From contig OZ255707.1 in NCBI GenBank assembly GCA_965277075.1, positions 2,542,001 through 2,606,000 on the forward strand: a DNA stretch of 64,000 nucleotides, read 5' to 3'. Shown here piece by piece: positions 50,269 through 58,810 of the stretch. Both the position numbers and the translations under genes were made by a program. Under the pieces are notes generated by a model that saw only the letters and a program-made list of their open reading frames with translations, did no database searches and was not told the DNA's origin. Origin of the DNA: Lustribacter sp965277075 (lineage in GTDB: Bacteria; Vulcanimicrobiota; Vulcanimicrobiia; Vulcanimicrobiales; Vulcanimicrobiaceae). Numbering within the stretch: position 1 is the stretch's first letter; every line of letters begins with the position of its first letter.

Positions 50269-51983
50269 GCGTCGCGATGGCGGCCGACCCGATCACGCTG
50301 GAAGTCATCCGGCACAGCGTCATCTCGATCGCCGACCAGATCGACGCGAACATGACGCGCACCGCGTTCAGCGCGTACATCTACGAGTACAAAGATTATG
50401 CGGTCGGTCTGTCGGGGCCCGACGGCGAACTCGTCGCGCAATCGACCGGCGGGATGCCGGTCTTCGTCGCGGACTCCGTCGGCATGGCGGTGCGCGACGG
50501 TCTCGAGATTTACGGCAAAGAGCGGCTCTACGACGGCGACGTGATCGTCTGCAATCACGCGGCGGTGCAAGGCCAGCACTTGAACAACGTCGTGATGTAC
50601 ACGCCGATCTTCGCCGGGCCGCACCACGATCGGCTGATCGGCTTCTTCGCGATCAACGCGCACTGGTTCGACATCGGCGGCGGCGCCATCGGCTCGCTCT
50701 CGAAAAAGGCGACGGACATCTTCATGGAAGGCCTGCAGCTGCGCACGGTCAAGCTGTGGTCGCGCGGCGAGCGCGTCGAGGAACTCTACCGGATCATCGG
50801 CGACAACACGCGCTTTCCGGTCGAGATGATGGGCGACATCGAAGCGCAACTCGCCGGCTGTCTTCTGGGCCGCGATCTCACCGCCAAGCTGGCCGACAAG
50901 TACGGCGTCGACACGTACCTCGCCGGCGTCGCAACGATCCTCGATCAATGCGAGGCGGCGATTCGCGAGAAGATCGTGGCCATTCCGGACGGCGTGTATG
51001 AAGCTGAGTCGTTTCTCGACGACGACGGCAGCGACGAGAGCCGGCACATTCCGATCAAGGTGCGGGTGATCGTCGACGGCGACGAGATGACGATCGACTA
51101 CTCGGGGATGCCGCCGCAAGTCACCGGCGCGATCAACTCGGGACGCTACGGCGGCGGCCGCACCACGGCGCGCGTCGCGTTTAAATACCTGATCGCGACC
51201 GACGAACCGGCGAACGAAGGGACGTTCCGGCCGCTGAAGCTCGTTCTTCCCGAGGGCACGCTCGTGAGTGCGTCGCCGACCGCGCCGATGAGCAATTACT
51301 CCACGCCATTTCCGACGATCATCGATACGTTCATCCGCGCGATGGAGAGAGCGTTGCCCGAGCGCGTGACCGGTGCGCATTTCGGGTCGTTCTCGTCGCT
51401 GCGCTTTCTCGGACGACGTGCCAACGGCGCGCCGTTTCAATGCTACGACAGTGGTCACGGCGGCTGGGGCGCATCGGCCGGCCGCGACGGTGCGGGTCCG
51501 TTTCGCACGATGGCGCACGGTGACACGCGTATTATTCCGGTTGAGCTGCAAGAATCGATGTATCCCTACCGGCTCGAGGAGTTTTCGCTGCGTGAAGACT
51601 CCGGCGGCCCCGGCAAGTTCCGCGGCGGTCTCGGCTTTCGCAAGCGCTATCGCATTTTAGCGGATTGCGAACTTTCGACCAACTACGAACGCGTAGCATG
51701 TCCTCCGTGGGGTATCGCCCGCGGCGCGACAGCGCAGCCCGGACGCCTCACCGTGCGCAAAGCCGGCCAACCGGATGAGTCTGTGCTGAAGGCCGAAGGC
51801 TACGCGCTGACCGCGGGCGACGTCGTGATCGCAGAAACCGGCGGCGGCGGCGGCTTCGGTCCGCCGTCGGAACGCTCGCTCGACGCGATCCGCCGCGATG
51901 TCGAACGCGGATACATCACACGCGAGGCAGCGATTCAGGATTACGACGTTGCGATTGCCGCCGATGGAACGTTGACGCGATGA
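50265..51983 (+). CDS. hyuB: Hydantoinase/oxoprolinase subunit B (HyuB)
   Basis: The 572-residue HyuB subunit starts with ADPITLEVIRHSVISIADQID, TRTAFSAYIYEYKDYAVGL, then DGDVIVCNHAAVQGQHLNNVVMYTPIF and HWFDIGGGAIGSLSKKATDIFMEGLQL. Family features MPPQVTGAINSGRY and GGWGASAGRDGAGPF follow, then the C-terminal FSLREDSGGPGKFRGGLGFRKRY and GGGGGFGPPSER. It forms the catalytic complex with HyuA. It overlaps hyuA at the start and the fourth operon gene at the end, both by four bases. Confidence 0.95.
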   Translation: MSVAMAADPITLEVIRHSVISIADQIDANMTRTAFSAYIYEYKDYAVGLSGPDGELVAQSTGGMPVFVADSVGMAVRDGLEIYGKERLYDGDVIVCNHAAVQGQHLNNVVMYTPIFAGPHHDRLIGFFAINAHWFDIGGGAIGSLSKKATDIFMEGLQLRTVKLWSRGERVEELYRIIGDNTRFPVEMMGDIEAQLAGCLLGRDLTAKLADKYGVDTYLAGVATILDQCEAAIREKIVAIPDGVYEAESFLDDDGSDESRHIPIKVRVIVDGDEMTIDYSGMPPQVTGAINSGRYGGGRTTARVAFKYLIATDEPANEGTFRPLKLVLPEGTLVSASPTAPMSNYSTPFPTIIDTFIRAMERALPERVTGAHFGSFSSLRFLGRRANGAPFQCYDSGHGGWGASAGRDGAGPFRTMAHGDTRIIPVELQESMYPYRLEEFSLREDSGGPGKFRGGLGFRKRYRILADCELSTNYERVACPPWGIARGATAQPGRLTVRKAGQPDESVLKAEGYALTAGDVVIAETGGGGGFGPPSERSLDAIRRDVERGYITREAAIQDYDVAIAADGTLTR

Positions 51984-52906
51984 AGCGCGCACCGTTCCTC
52001 ACCGGCGTTGCCGCGGTCGCGACGCAAACACAGGGCGCACGGGCCGACAACACCCCGATCCCGATCACCGTCTCGACGACGCCGGTCGATTCGAGTGCCG
52101 AGCCGTACTTCGCGCTCGACGCCGGCTTCGCCAAAAGCGCCGGGCTCGACATTACACTGATCTCGAACCCCAACGGCGCGGCGATCGCGGCGGCGGTCGC
52201 CTCGGGCGCCGTCGACGTCGGCAACGGCAACCTCGTCTCCGTCGCACTTGCGCACGCGCGCGGCATCCCGTTCGTGCTGATCGCTCCAGGCGGCCTGTAC
52301 AGCACGAAGGCGCCGTCGACCGAGTTCTTCGTGCCCAAAGGTTCGACCGCGCGTACCGGCGCCGACTTTGCCGGGAAGACGATTGCAATCAATACGCTGC
52401 GCGGTTTACCGCAGTTTGGCACGCAGGCCTGGATCGACAAAACCGGCGGCACTTCTGCGTCGGTGAAGTTCATCGAAATGTCGTCGGCCGACATCCTCAT
52501 CGCGCTGCAACAGAACCGGGTCGACGGCGCGGCGCTCGTCGAGCCGTTCGTGTCCAGCGGACGGGCCGTCGGCGTGCCGATCGCCGCCGTGTTCGACGCA
52601 ATCGCACCGGCGTTTCTCATCACCGCACACTTCACGACACTCGCATGGGCCCGCTCCCATCCGGAGGCAGTTCGCCGTTTGCGCGACGCGATAACCGCGA
52701 CAGCCACGTGGGCGAACGCCAACCACGAGCGGAGCGGCGAGATTCTCGTGAAATACGCAAAGCTCAACAGCGAGACGATCCGAACGATGCGACGGACCGT
52801 CTTTGCGGAAAACCTGAACGCGACGCTGGTTCAACCAGTGATCGACTTGACCGCGAAGTACGCCGGCATCGCGCCATTCCCATCCGAAGATCTGCTCTTT
52901 CGCTAA
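51980..52906 (+). CDS. NMT1/THI5-like ABC transporter substrate-binding protein (orphan)
   Basis: The 308-residue protein has a short leader (FLTGVAAVATQTQGARAD) and paralogue landmarks: TPVDSSAEPYFALDAGFAK, SGAVDVGNGNLVS, AWIDKTGGTSASVKFIEMSS, VEPFVSSGRAVG and WANANHERSGEILVKYAKLN. It is the last gene of the SBP-hyuA-hyuB-SBP operon (ATGA overlap with hyuB). Two different SBPs in one operon suggest two related ligands or two enantiomers. There is no permease or ATPase in the operon. Confidence 0.91.
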   Translation: MKRAPFLTGVAAVATQTQGARADNTPIPITVSTTPVDSSAEPYFALDAGFAKSAGLDITLISNPNGAAIAAAVASGAVDVGNGNLVSVALAHARGIPFVLIAPGGLYSTKAPSTEFFVPKGSTARTGADFAGKTIAINTLRGLPQFGTQAWIDKTGGTSASVKFIEMSSADILIALQQNRVDGAALVEPFVSSGRAVGVPIAAVFDAIAPAFLITAHFTTLAWARSHPEAVRRLRDAITATATWANANHERSGEILVKYAKLNSETIRTMRRTVFAENLNATLVQPVIDLTAKYAGIAPFPSEDLLFR

Positions 52907-52968
52907 ACAGCTGCGAATCATCACTCGGCTTCAAGTCCTGCGTGGCCAAAGCCGGGGGCGCCATTGCT

Positions 52969-54104
52969 TCAGCCCCAGACGGCTTGGGCCGTCTCCAGCA
53001 TCACGTCAATCTTGCGCCACTGATCGTCGGCGCTGAGCCGATTGCCAAGGATCGATGAGGCGAAGCCGCACTGTGGGCTGAGCGCGAGCTGTTCGATCGG
53101 CGCGAACGTGGCGGCCTCCTCGATGCGACGCTTACGCTCGTCGGCGGTTTCCATCTCGCCGCGCTTGGTGGTGATCAAGCCGAGCACCGCGATTTTGCCC
53201 TTTGGTAAGAAGCGCAGCGGCTCGAAGCCGCCCGAACGGTCGTCGTCGTATTTGAGCAAGAGCCGTTCGTGCTTGAGCGTCGTGAACAACTGCTCGGCGA
53301 CAGCGTCGTAGCCCCCTTTGCGATGCCATTGGCTGCGGGCATTTCCGCGGCACAGATGCACCCCGAACGTGACGTCGGGAAAACCCGCAATGATGGCGTT
53401 GTCGGCGGCCATCGAGCGCGTGAGAAATTCCGCCGGATCTTGGCCGGCCCCGCGCATCGCTGCGAGCCGATGGTCGTCGACGTACGATGTGTTACTCGGC
53501 TCGTCGATTTGCACGTAGCGGCAGCCGGCATCGCGGACTTGCGCGATCATATCGCGTTGCACGCGCACCACGTCGTCGACGAACGCTTGCGTGTCGGCGT
53601 AGTAGGGCCGCGAGGGCGCGGGATCGTAGCGTTGCGCGAGACGATCGGGGCCGATGAGCGTCACCTTGACCGGAAGCGACGTTCGTTGCGCCATGAACGT
53701 ATATTCTTCGAGAATCTGATTTCGGCGGAGCGTGAGACGCCCGAGAAGGGCACCTTCGTCTCGGTGCCGCCTTCATGTGTGAACGGAACCGCTTCCGAGC
53801 GCCGCCGCGACCGTTCGATGCGCACGATCTCGTCGTTCCACGGCTCCATGCCGGCGACATCCGAGAAACTCTGCATGAAGACTTCGCGTCGATACTCGCC
53901 ATCGGTCGCGACCGGCATCCCGTGCCGTTCCTGCGTTGCGAGCACCTCGGCGATCGCCGTGTCTTGTACGGCGGTCAGCTGCTCGTGCGACGTCGCGTCC
54001 GCGCCGTAGGACTCGAACGCGTCGATCAAGGCTTGCGGCCGTAAGAAGCTGCCCACGACATCGACGCGCAAGCCGGCGAGAGAGCCGATCGAGGTGCTTT
54101 GCAT
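52969..54104 (-). pseudogene. MetE-like (vitamin B12-independent) methionine synthase-type gene with one frameshift
   Basis: GGAGG lies about 12 bases before ATG 54104. The N-terminal frame reads DVVGSFLRPQALIDAFESYG, ATDGEYRREVFMQSF up to VPFSGVSR. At about 53735-53745 the correct continuation RLTLRRNQILEEYTFMAQRT shifts to another frame, which runs to the stop at 52969. That second part has TSLPVKVTLIGPDRLAQRY, CRYVQIDEP, VTFGVHLCRGN and LALSPQCGFASS, containing the His and Cys metal-site motifs of the MetE/UROD family. Apart from the single frameshift the gene is complete (about 377 codons). It could be recent decay or a sequencing error. Confidence 0.82.
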
Positions 54105-54579
54105 GTCCAAAGCAACCTCCGATCGGCGAGCTCCGTCGTCGGGGCTGGAGTGGGCCCGCGGCCGCTCAGCGCGATCTACCGGCTCGCGATGCGGGCGAGC
54201 GTGGCGCGAATCCATGGCTCGAGAGCACCCGGAAGCGCGGCAGAAGCCCGATGAGCAGGCCGCGCAATTTCGCGCATTGTCGCTGGGTTTCTCGGAAGGC
54301 CGCGCGTTCGTTTCCGATCGCGCGCCGTTAGGCGTGTTCGCGCGGACGCAGGCAGTCGCATCCGCAGCTGAGGCCGTCCGGTTAGGGCCACATCTCCACG
54401 ACGGGTGACCCAGCAACATCCTGTGATCCTGCAGCACGGCGCGCGTTGAGCGCGCGCCGGTCGTCGAATTCGAGATCGTTGATCCTGAAGAATTGCCGCA
54501 TGGTCTTATTCTTTGTGTTCGGTGCTTAGGGGGACGACGCGTGCGGCGAGCCGATACGAACATACCGCTGGCAGCACGG
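54105..54579. other. Stretch without a supportable gene
   Basis: About 475 bases between the MetE-like gene and an exonuclease remnant. Frames on both strands are short or Arg/Ala-rich shadows. A 39-codon minus-strand frame beginning MRQFFRINDLEFDDRRAL (ATG near 54501) is the only stretch with somewhat normal composition, but it matches nothing I recognise. Part may be further decayed sequence. Confidence 0.55.
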
Positions 54580-54761
54580 TCAGAACGGAAGAAAGCGGCG
54601 GTCACGCGCGGCTCTGTGCGCGACAGTCGCCGCACCTGACACGCGACTTCTTCGGCCGCAAACGTAGCCGGGCTGACGCCGATCGCTTTCGCGTGGACGA
54701 AGACGATGCGGGAATGTCGAATGGACCGTTGGCGCCAATTGCTCACGGCACGAATCTTCAT
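54580..54761 (-). pseudogene. Remnant of a DnaQ-like exonuclease gene
   Basis: From ATG 54761 the minus strand reads RQRSIRHSRIVFVHAKAIGV, SPATFAAEEVACQV, which aligns with RPIAHSRFAFVDVETTGIDT, STCAVVEVACRV of the intact exonuclease at 37492-38085. About 55 codons are then missing. In another frame VAHRAARDRRFLPF follows, aligning with VAHNAAFDRRFLPF (Exo II), and stops at 54580. The catalytic Asp and Glu of VDVETTG have become VHAKAIG, so the gene was already mutated before or after the deletion. It is a decayed paralogue adjacent to the DUF2075 gene. Confidence 0.75.
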
Positions 54762-54762
54762 G

Positions 54763-56634
54763 CTAGTCTGCGAAGTGTGATTGAATATAGGTAGCCGTTT
54801 CTACGTCGCTGCAATAGAGATAGCAGCCCTTCAGTCCGCGCGTCATGAGTACGCGGTATGCATTCTTAACGCAGTCGACGAATCGCGCCCCCGCTTGACG
54901 GCGGACTACGGTATCATGTGACACCGACGGCTGGCCCGACCACGCGCCGTCGCGCCACACGAGATCGGCGCCCCAGATGACCCCACAATAGTCGAACTCG
55001 AAGCCTTGCGCGGTATAGACGCAGCCAACTTGGGCCAGGCCTGCAGGATCGGTAGCCCAGTACGGTGCTGCTGGGATACCTTTCGCAAGTCGTCGAGCCT
55101 CGGGCTTCGCATTCCACGCTCGGTGAAAATCGCCGATAACAACGTCATCGGTTAGATTGCCTTCGGCGGTCGGGTCCGACCATGACCAGCAAAAACCCGC
55201 GGTTAGCCGTGCGGAGGCGCCGCTCTTTGCGCGTTCGGCAATGAGCCGTTCCAACGTCAACGGATCGTCAACGATGCGAAAGTCAAAGTTGCCGTCGGTT
55301 AGTTGCGTTGTCCCCGTCTTGCGAATCTGAAGGAGCTGATCAAGCCAATCGATATACTCGTCTGAACCAGCGCAGCGAAATTGAGCACGTAAATCGATTT
55401 GTTCGTAGCGCGCTCCGAAGCGAACCGCAGTTTCGCGGATCATTGCGGTACTCCCGACCTCGCCGGGTCGCACGACTTGAAAGTCGTCCAAGAAGAAGAC
55501 GGATGTCTTCGATGCGGTGATAAGCTCGTCGATCTGCGAAGCTTCGGACTTACGTGACGAAGGCGTAAAGCGATTGTTACTAGACGATCGAATGCGATGC
55601 GCTTCATCGGCAAGTAATACATCCACCGCATCCAAATCCGCCGATCCAAAGCTATTAAAGTATTTGATTTGCGCTTTGCTTCGACTTCCAAGGACGCGCC
55701 AGAGGTTCGATGTGAAGGCCTTACTACCGGTGGCATGTTGCACGTTGAGCCCGGAGCGCGAGAGCGTCCCAAGGAGGTTGAGCGCGATGAGGGACTTCCC
55801 CGTTCCCGGGCCGCCAGCAACGACGATCACCGATTTTGTCCCGGTTCGGCGGCGGCTTCGCCGAACGGCAGCGAGCACCGCATTGTAGGCGACGAGCTGA
55901 TCGTCAACGAGCGTGTAGGTCGATTCGCCGGCCACCATCCGTGCCGTATACTCGAGCAATTTGCGGCTCGGTGCGTGAGGCGCGGTGATCGCCCTCTCCA
56001 TGATTGATGTCCCGTCACCGCCGCCAACCTTGTCTGAGAGATGCTCAGCGAATCGGTCGATGTCGGCCTTAATGAACGTTGGGGCTCGTGCAAGTAATTG
56101 CGCGAAACTCGCGGCAAGGAGCGGCGTTGCGGCAGCGGACGGCATGTTGTGCAACCAGGAACAGGGCTTGATCGTGGCACCTTCGCGCGCGGGGTCGAAG
56201 CCCTCACTCGTGTCTTCGAGGTATTGCGCGTACTGAAACGCTTGAAGCGACGGGTGAAGCACGCGCCGTACGGCACCCCCGACAAAAGTTTCTACGCACC
56301 CATCCGTATCGCTCGGCGCAACGTCGGACCACTGTTTGAGTTCAACGAGTACTGCTGTGGGTCGATGATCATCGGGGCGCGCGCCGAAAATCAAACAATC
56401 GAGTCGCGCGGAGCTGGAAGGTAGCTGCAGCTCGATGACGACACCGTTGTCCAGCAATCCGGTATAGCGGAACTGCTGCGCGAGCGCCGTCAGCGAGTTC
56501 TGCCATGAGCTAAACTCCGAGACGGAAGCGCGATACCGAAAATAGTTGTAAAATGCATCACCGATTTTCGCGGCGATGCGGCGAAGAGTCGCGTCGTCAA
56601 TAAAATCGCGACTCGACCCGGCGTAAAGTTGCAT
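54763..56634 (-). CDS. DUF2075 nuclease-helicase protein (PD-(D/E)XK-like N-terminus plus P-loop ATPase)
   Basis: The 623-residue protein has an N-terminal region (about 1-130) with RLDCLIFGARPDDHRPTAVLVELKQW, a D-x(n)-E-x-K pattern like PD-(D/E)XK nucleases. An ATPase of the DUF2075/Schlafen-like helicase group follows: Walker A VVAGGPGTGKSLIAL (about 275), VLLADEAHRIRSS (Walker B), FFLDDFQVVRPGEVGS (sensor), YEQIDLRAQFRCAGSDEY, VYTAQGFEFDYCGVIWG and NAYRVLMTRGLKGCYLY. Composition is AT-richer than its neighbours, suggesting transfer. DUF2075 ATPases occur in defence islands. Upstream on the same strand is a small protein gene (56773-57057). Role in phage or DNA defence is inferred. Confidence 0.86.
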   Translation of the reverse strand: MQLYAGSSRDFIDDATLRRIAAKIGDAFYNYFRYRASVSEFSSWQNSLTALAQQFRYTGLLDNGVVIELQLPSSSARLDCLIFGARPDDHRPTAVLVELKQWSDVAPSDTDGCVETFVGGAVRRVLHPSLQAFQYAQYLEDTSEGFDPAREGATIKPCSWLHNMPSAAATPLLAASFAQLLARAPTFIKADIDRFAEHLSDKVGGGDGTSIMERAITAPHAPSRKLLEYTARMVAGESTYTLVDDQLVAYNAVLAAVRRSRRRTGTKSVIVVAGGPGTGKSLIALNLLGTLSRSGLNVQHATGSKAFTSNLWRVLGSRSKAQIKYFNSFGSADLDAVDVLLADEAHRIRSSSNNRFTPSSRKSEASQIDELITASKTSVFFLDDFQVVRPGEVGSTAMIRETAVRFGARYEQIDLRAQFRCAGSDEYIDWLDQLLQIRKTGTTQLTDGNFDFRIVDDPLTLERLIAERAKSGASARLTAGFCWSWSDPTAEGNLTDDVVIGDFHRAWNAKPEARRLAKGIPAAPYWATDPAGLAQVGCVYTAQGFEFDYCGVIWGADLVWRDGAWSGQPSVSHDTVVRRQAGARFVDCVKNAYRVLMTRGLKGCYLYCSDVETATYIQSHFAD

Positions 56635-56772
56635 TGCTGTCTCGGTCCCCGGCTATCGGTTCTCGCGCCAAGCGGTGAGTGCGGCAAACGTCGACGTCAT
56701 CAGCGGCGTATCCGATTTGTAGTCCTAATGATCATCGTTCGAGCCATTCTATTCGCTCGCTCTATCGCGGTC

Positions 56773-57057
56773 TTATCGAGACGTCTTTGTTTGATTTGCT
56801 AGACGGTATTTTGGGCGTCTGGGGGTATCGGCATACCTGATTGATTCAACGGCACCATCCTGTACGAGTGCCTGAAGTATCGAATACGTAAGATAATGGT
56901 CTTGGGATTTGAGGCTAAGCGCCAAGCCGCAGAGCGACTCGACGTCATTATTGCCAATCCCGGGCCCCGAGGGACTGCAAGCCGGTTCAAGCCGCATACA
57001 TTGTAGAACATGATGCTTTAGCGTCGCGATCAATTCGCTACCCTCATCGCGCGACAT
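56773..57057 (-). CDS. Small hypothetical protein, possible winged-helix fold
   Basis: The 94-residue protein MSRDEGSELIATLKHHVLQC has no recognised family. Its second half, ALSLKSQDHYLTYSILQALVQDGAVESIRYADTPRRPKYRLAN, has the helix-helix-strand pattern of a winged helix and could bind DNA. The ATG lies four bases after the pntB stop, so it may be read through from pntB. A 138-base gap separates it from the DUF2075 gene downstream. It shares the lower GC of that gene, so both may have arrived together. Confidence 0.6.
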   Translation of the reverse strand: MSRDEGSELIATLKHHVLQCMRLEPACSPSGPGIGNNDVESLCGLALSLKSQDHYLTYSILQALVQDGAVESIRYADTPRRPKYRLANQTKTSR

Positions 57058-57061
57058 CAAA

Positions 57062-58477
57062 CTACAGTTGCTTCAGACTAGAGTTTACAGCATCTATGGA
57101 CTTTTTCGCGTCGCCAAATAACATGGCAGTCTTTGGATCTTCATACAGGGGATTATCTATTCCCGCAAATCCCGAGCTCATCGAGCGCTTGAGCACGACC
57201 ACGTTCTGCGCTTTGTCGACGCTGAGGATCGGCATCCCGAAAATTGGCGAGTTCTTATCCTCACGTGCGGCCGGATTTGTGACGTCGTTCGCACCGACGA
57301 CCAGCGCGACATCCGCACGTTCGAAGTCAGGGTTAATGTCGTCCATGTCGTAGAGCGCATCGTATGGGACGTTCGCTTCGGCGAGGAGCACGTTCATGTG
57401 GCCGGGCATGCGGCCGGCGACGGGATGGATCGCGTACTTCACCTCGACGCCGCGCTTTTCGAGTAGCGACTCGAGTTCTCTCACGGAGTGTTGTGCCTGC
57501 GCGACGGCCATGCCGTAGCCGGGTACGATGATTACTTCATTTGCGTATGCCAAAAGCGCGGCGGTGTCTTCTGCGGTAAGGCTGCGTACCTCGACCGCAG
57601 GGGCGCCCTTTGCGCTTGCGGTTGATGCGTGGACGGCGCCGAACGCGCCGAAGAGCACGTTGGTCACGCTGCGGTTCATCGCTTTGCCCATCAGCAGTGT
57701 GAGCAGCGTCCCGGATGCGCCGACGAGCGCGCCGGAGATGATCAGCACGTTGTTGCCGAGTACGAAGCCCGTGGTCGCGGCGGCGACGCCGGTGAACGAG
57801 TTGAGCAGCGAGATCACGACCGGCATGTCGGCGCCGCCGATCGGCAGCACGAACAGAATTCCGAGGACGAACGTCAGCGCCGTCGCGATCCAAAACCACT
57901 GCAAGATCGGCTGCGCGTTCGATACGACGAGCACTGCACACGCGATGATCGAGAGCGCGACAAGCGCGTTGACGATTTGCTGGCCCGGATAGGTGATCGG
58001 GCGTCCCGTCATCAGTTCTTGCAGCTTCAAAAACGCGATGATGCTTCCCGAGAAGCTCAGCGCGCCGATGATTGTCGAGAGCATTGCGGTGACGGACTGG
58101 TCGTAGGGCAGCGGATCGCCGTTGCTGGCGTTGAGCAGCTTCATTAGTTCGCCGGCCGCAACGAGCGCCGCCGCACCGCCGCCGCAGCCGTTGAAGATCG
58201 CGACCATCTGCGGCATCGCGGTCATCTTTACGGCACGCGCGAAGTACACGCCGATGCCTGCACCGACGACGAGGCCGCCGAGAATCACCGGCCACTGCAC
58301 GATGCTTTGCGAGAACGTCGCAACGACGGCGATCAGCATGCCGACCGCGCTGATGCGGTTCCCAAGCCGCGCCGTTTTCGGCGAGCTCAAATATTTCAGG
58401 CCGATGATGAAGAGCACGCCGGTCAGCAGATAGGCGTATTCGACCGGATTCGCGAGTGTCTCCGTGGCAGCGTCCAC
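57062..58477 (-). CDS. pntB: NAD(P) transhydrogenase subunit beta
   Basis: The 471-residue protein has about eight N-terminal membrane helices (YAYLLTGVLFIIGLKYLSSPKTARLGN, MVAIFNGCGGGAAALVAAGELM) followed by the cytoplasmic NADP-binding domain III: VIIVPGYGMAVAQAQHSVREL, HPVAGRMPGHMNVLLAEANVPYD, VVGANDVTNPAA and VVLKRSMSSGFAGI. It couples proton movement to hydride transfer between NADH and NADP. It is preceded, 2 bases away, by the small membrane alpha subunit. The NAD-binding alpha-1 subunit gene is not next to it in this window. Confidence 0.96.
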   Translation of the reverse strand: MDAATETLANPVEYAYLLTGVLFIIGLKYLSSPKTARLGNRISAVGMLIAVVATFSQSIVQWPVILGGLVVGAGIGVYFARAVKMTAMPQMVAIFNGCGGGAAALVAAGELMKLLNASNGDPLPYDQSVTAMLSTIIGALSFSGSIIAFLKLQELMTGRPITYPGQQIVNALVALSIIACAVLVVSNAQPILQWFWIATALTFVLGILFVLPIGGADMPVVISLLNSFTGVAAATTGFVLGNNVLIISGALVGASGTLLTLLMGKAMNRSVTNVLFGAFGAVHASTASAKGAPAVEVRSLTAEDTAALLAYANEVIIVPGYGMAVAQAQHSVRELESLLEKRGVEVKYAIHPVAGRMPGHMNVLLAEANVPYDALYDMDDINPDFERADVALVVGANDVTNPAAREDKNSPIFGMPILSVDKAQNVVVLKRSMSSGFAGIDNPLYEDPKTAMLFGDAKKSIDAVNSSLKQL

Positions 58478-58479
58478 GA

Positions 58480-58794
58480 TCAGGCGGCTTTGTCTTCGGG
58501 CGCTTGCACGGCGGCGCGCGGGCGGAACATCGAGAGCATCCGCTCCGTCACCGTATAGCCGCCGAAGACGTTGAGCGACGCGAGCACGATCAAGATGAAG
58601 CCGACCAGCGGGCCGAGCGGCGCGAACGTCGCGCCCGCGACGAGAATCGCGCCGACGAGCACGATCCCGTGAATCGCGTTCGTCGCCGACATCAGCGGCG
58701 TGTGCAGCGTCGAGGGCACCTTGCCGATCACTTCGATGCCGACGAAGACCGCAAGAATAAAGACGGTGAGTTCCGCCAGCAGATGCTCACTCAT
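58480..58794 (-). CDS. NAD(P) transhydrogenase membrane alpha subunit (PntA C-terminal/alpha-2 type)
   Basis: The 104-residue protein with three to four membrane helices is the detached C-terminal part of transhydrogenase alpha: LAELTVFILAVFVGIEVIGKVPSTLHTPLMSATNAIHGIVLVGAI. Split alpha-1/alpha-2/beta transhydrogenases usually have the order alpha-1, alpha-2, beta. Here a VapBC toxin-antitoxin pair occupies the place of alpha-1. GGAG lies about 11 bases before ATG 58794. Function needs the missing alpha-1 subunit from elsewhere. Confidence 0.92.
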   Translation of the reverse strand: MSEHLLAELTVFILAVFVGIEVIGKVPSTLHTPLMSATNAIHGIVLVGAILVAGATFAPLGPLVGFILIVLASLNVFGGYTVTERMLSMFRPRAAVQAPEDKAA

Positions 58795-58810
58795 AGGATA
58801 GGAACTCCGT

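Noticed and set aside
53725..53750. Programmed -1 or +1 frameshift in the MetE-like gene
   Set aside because: No slippery heptamer or downstream hairpin is evident, and MetE-family genes are not known to use programmed frameshifting.
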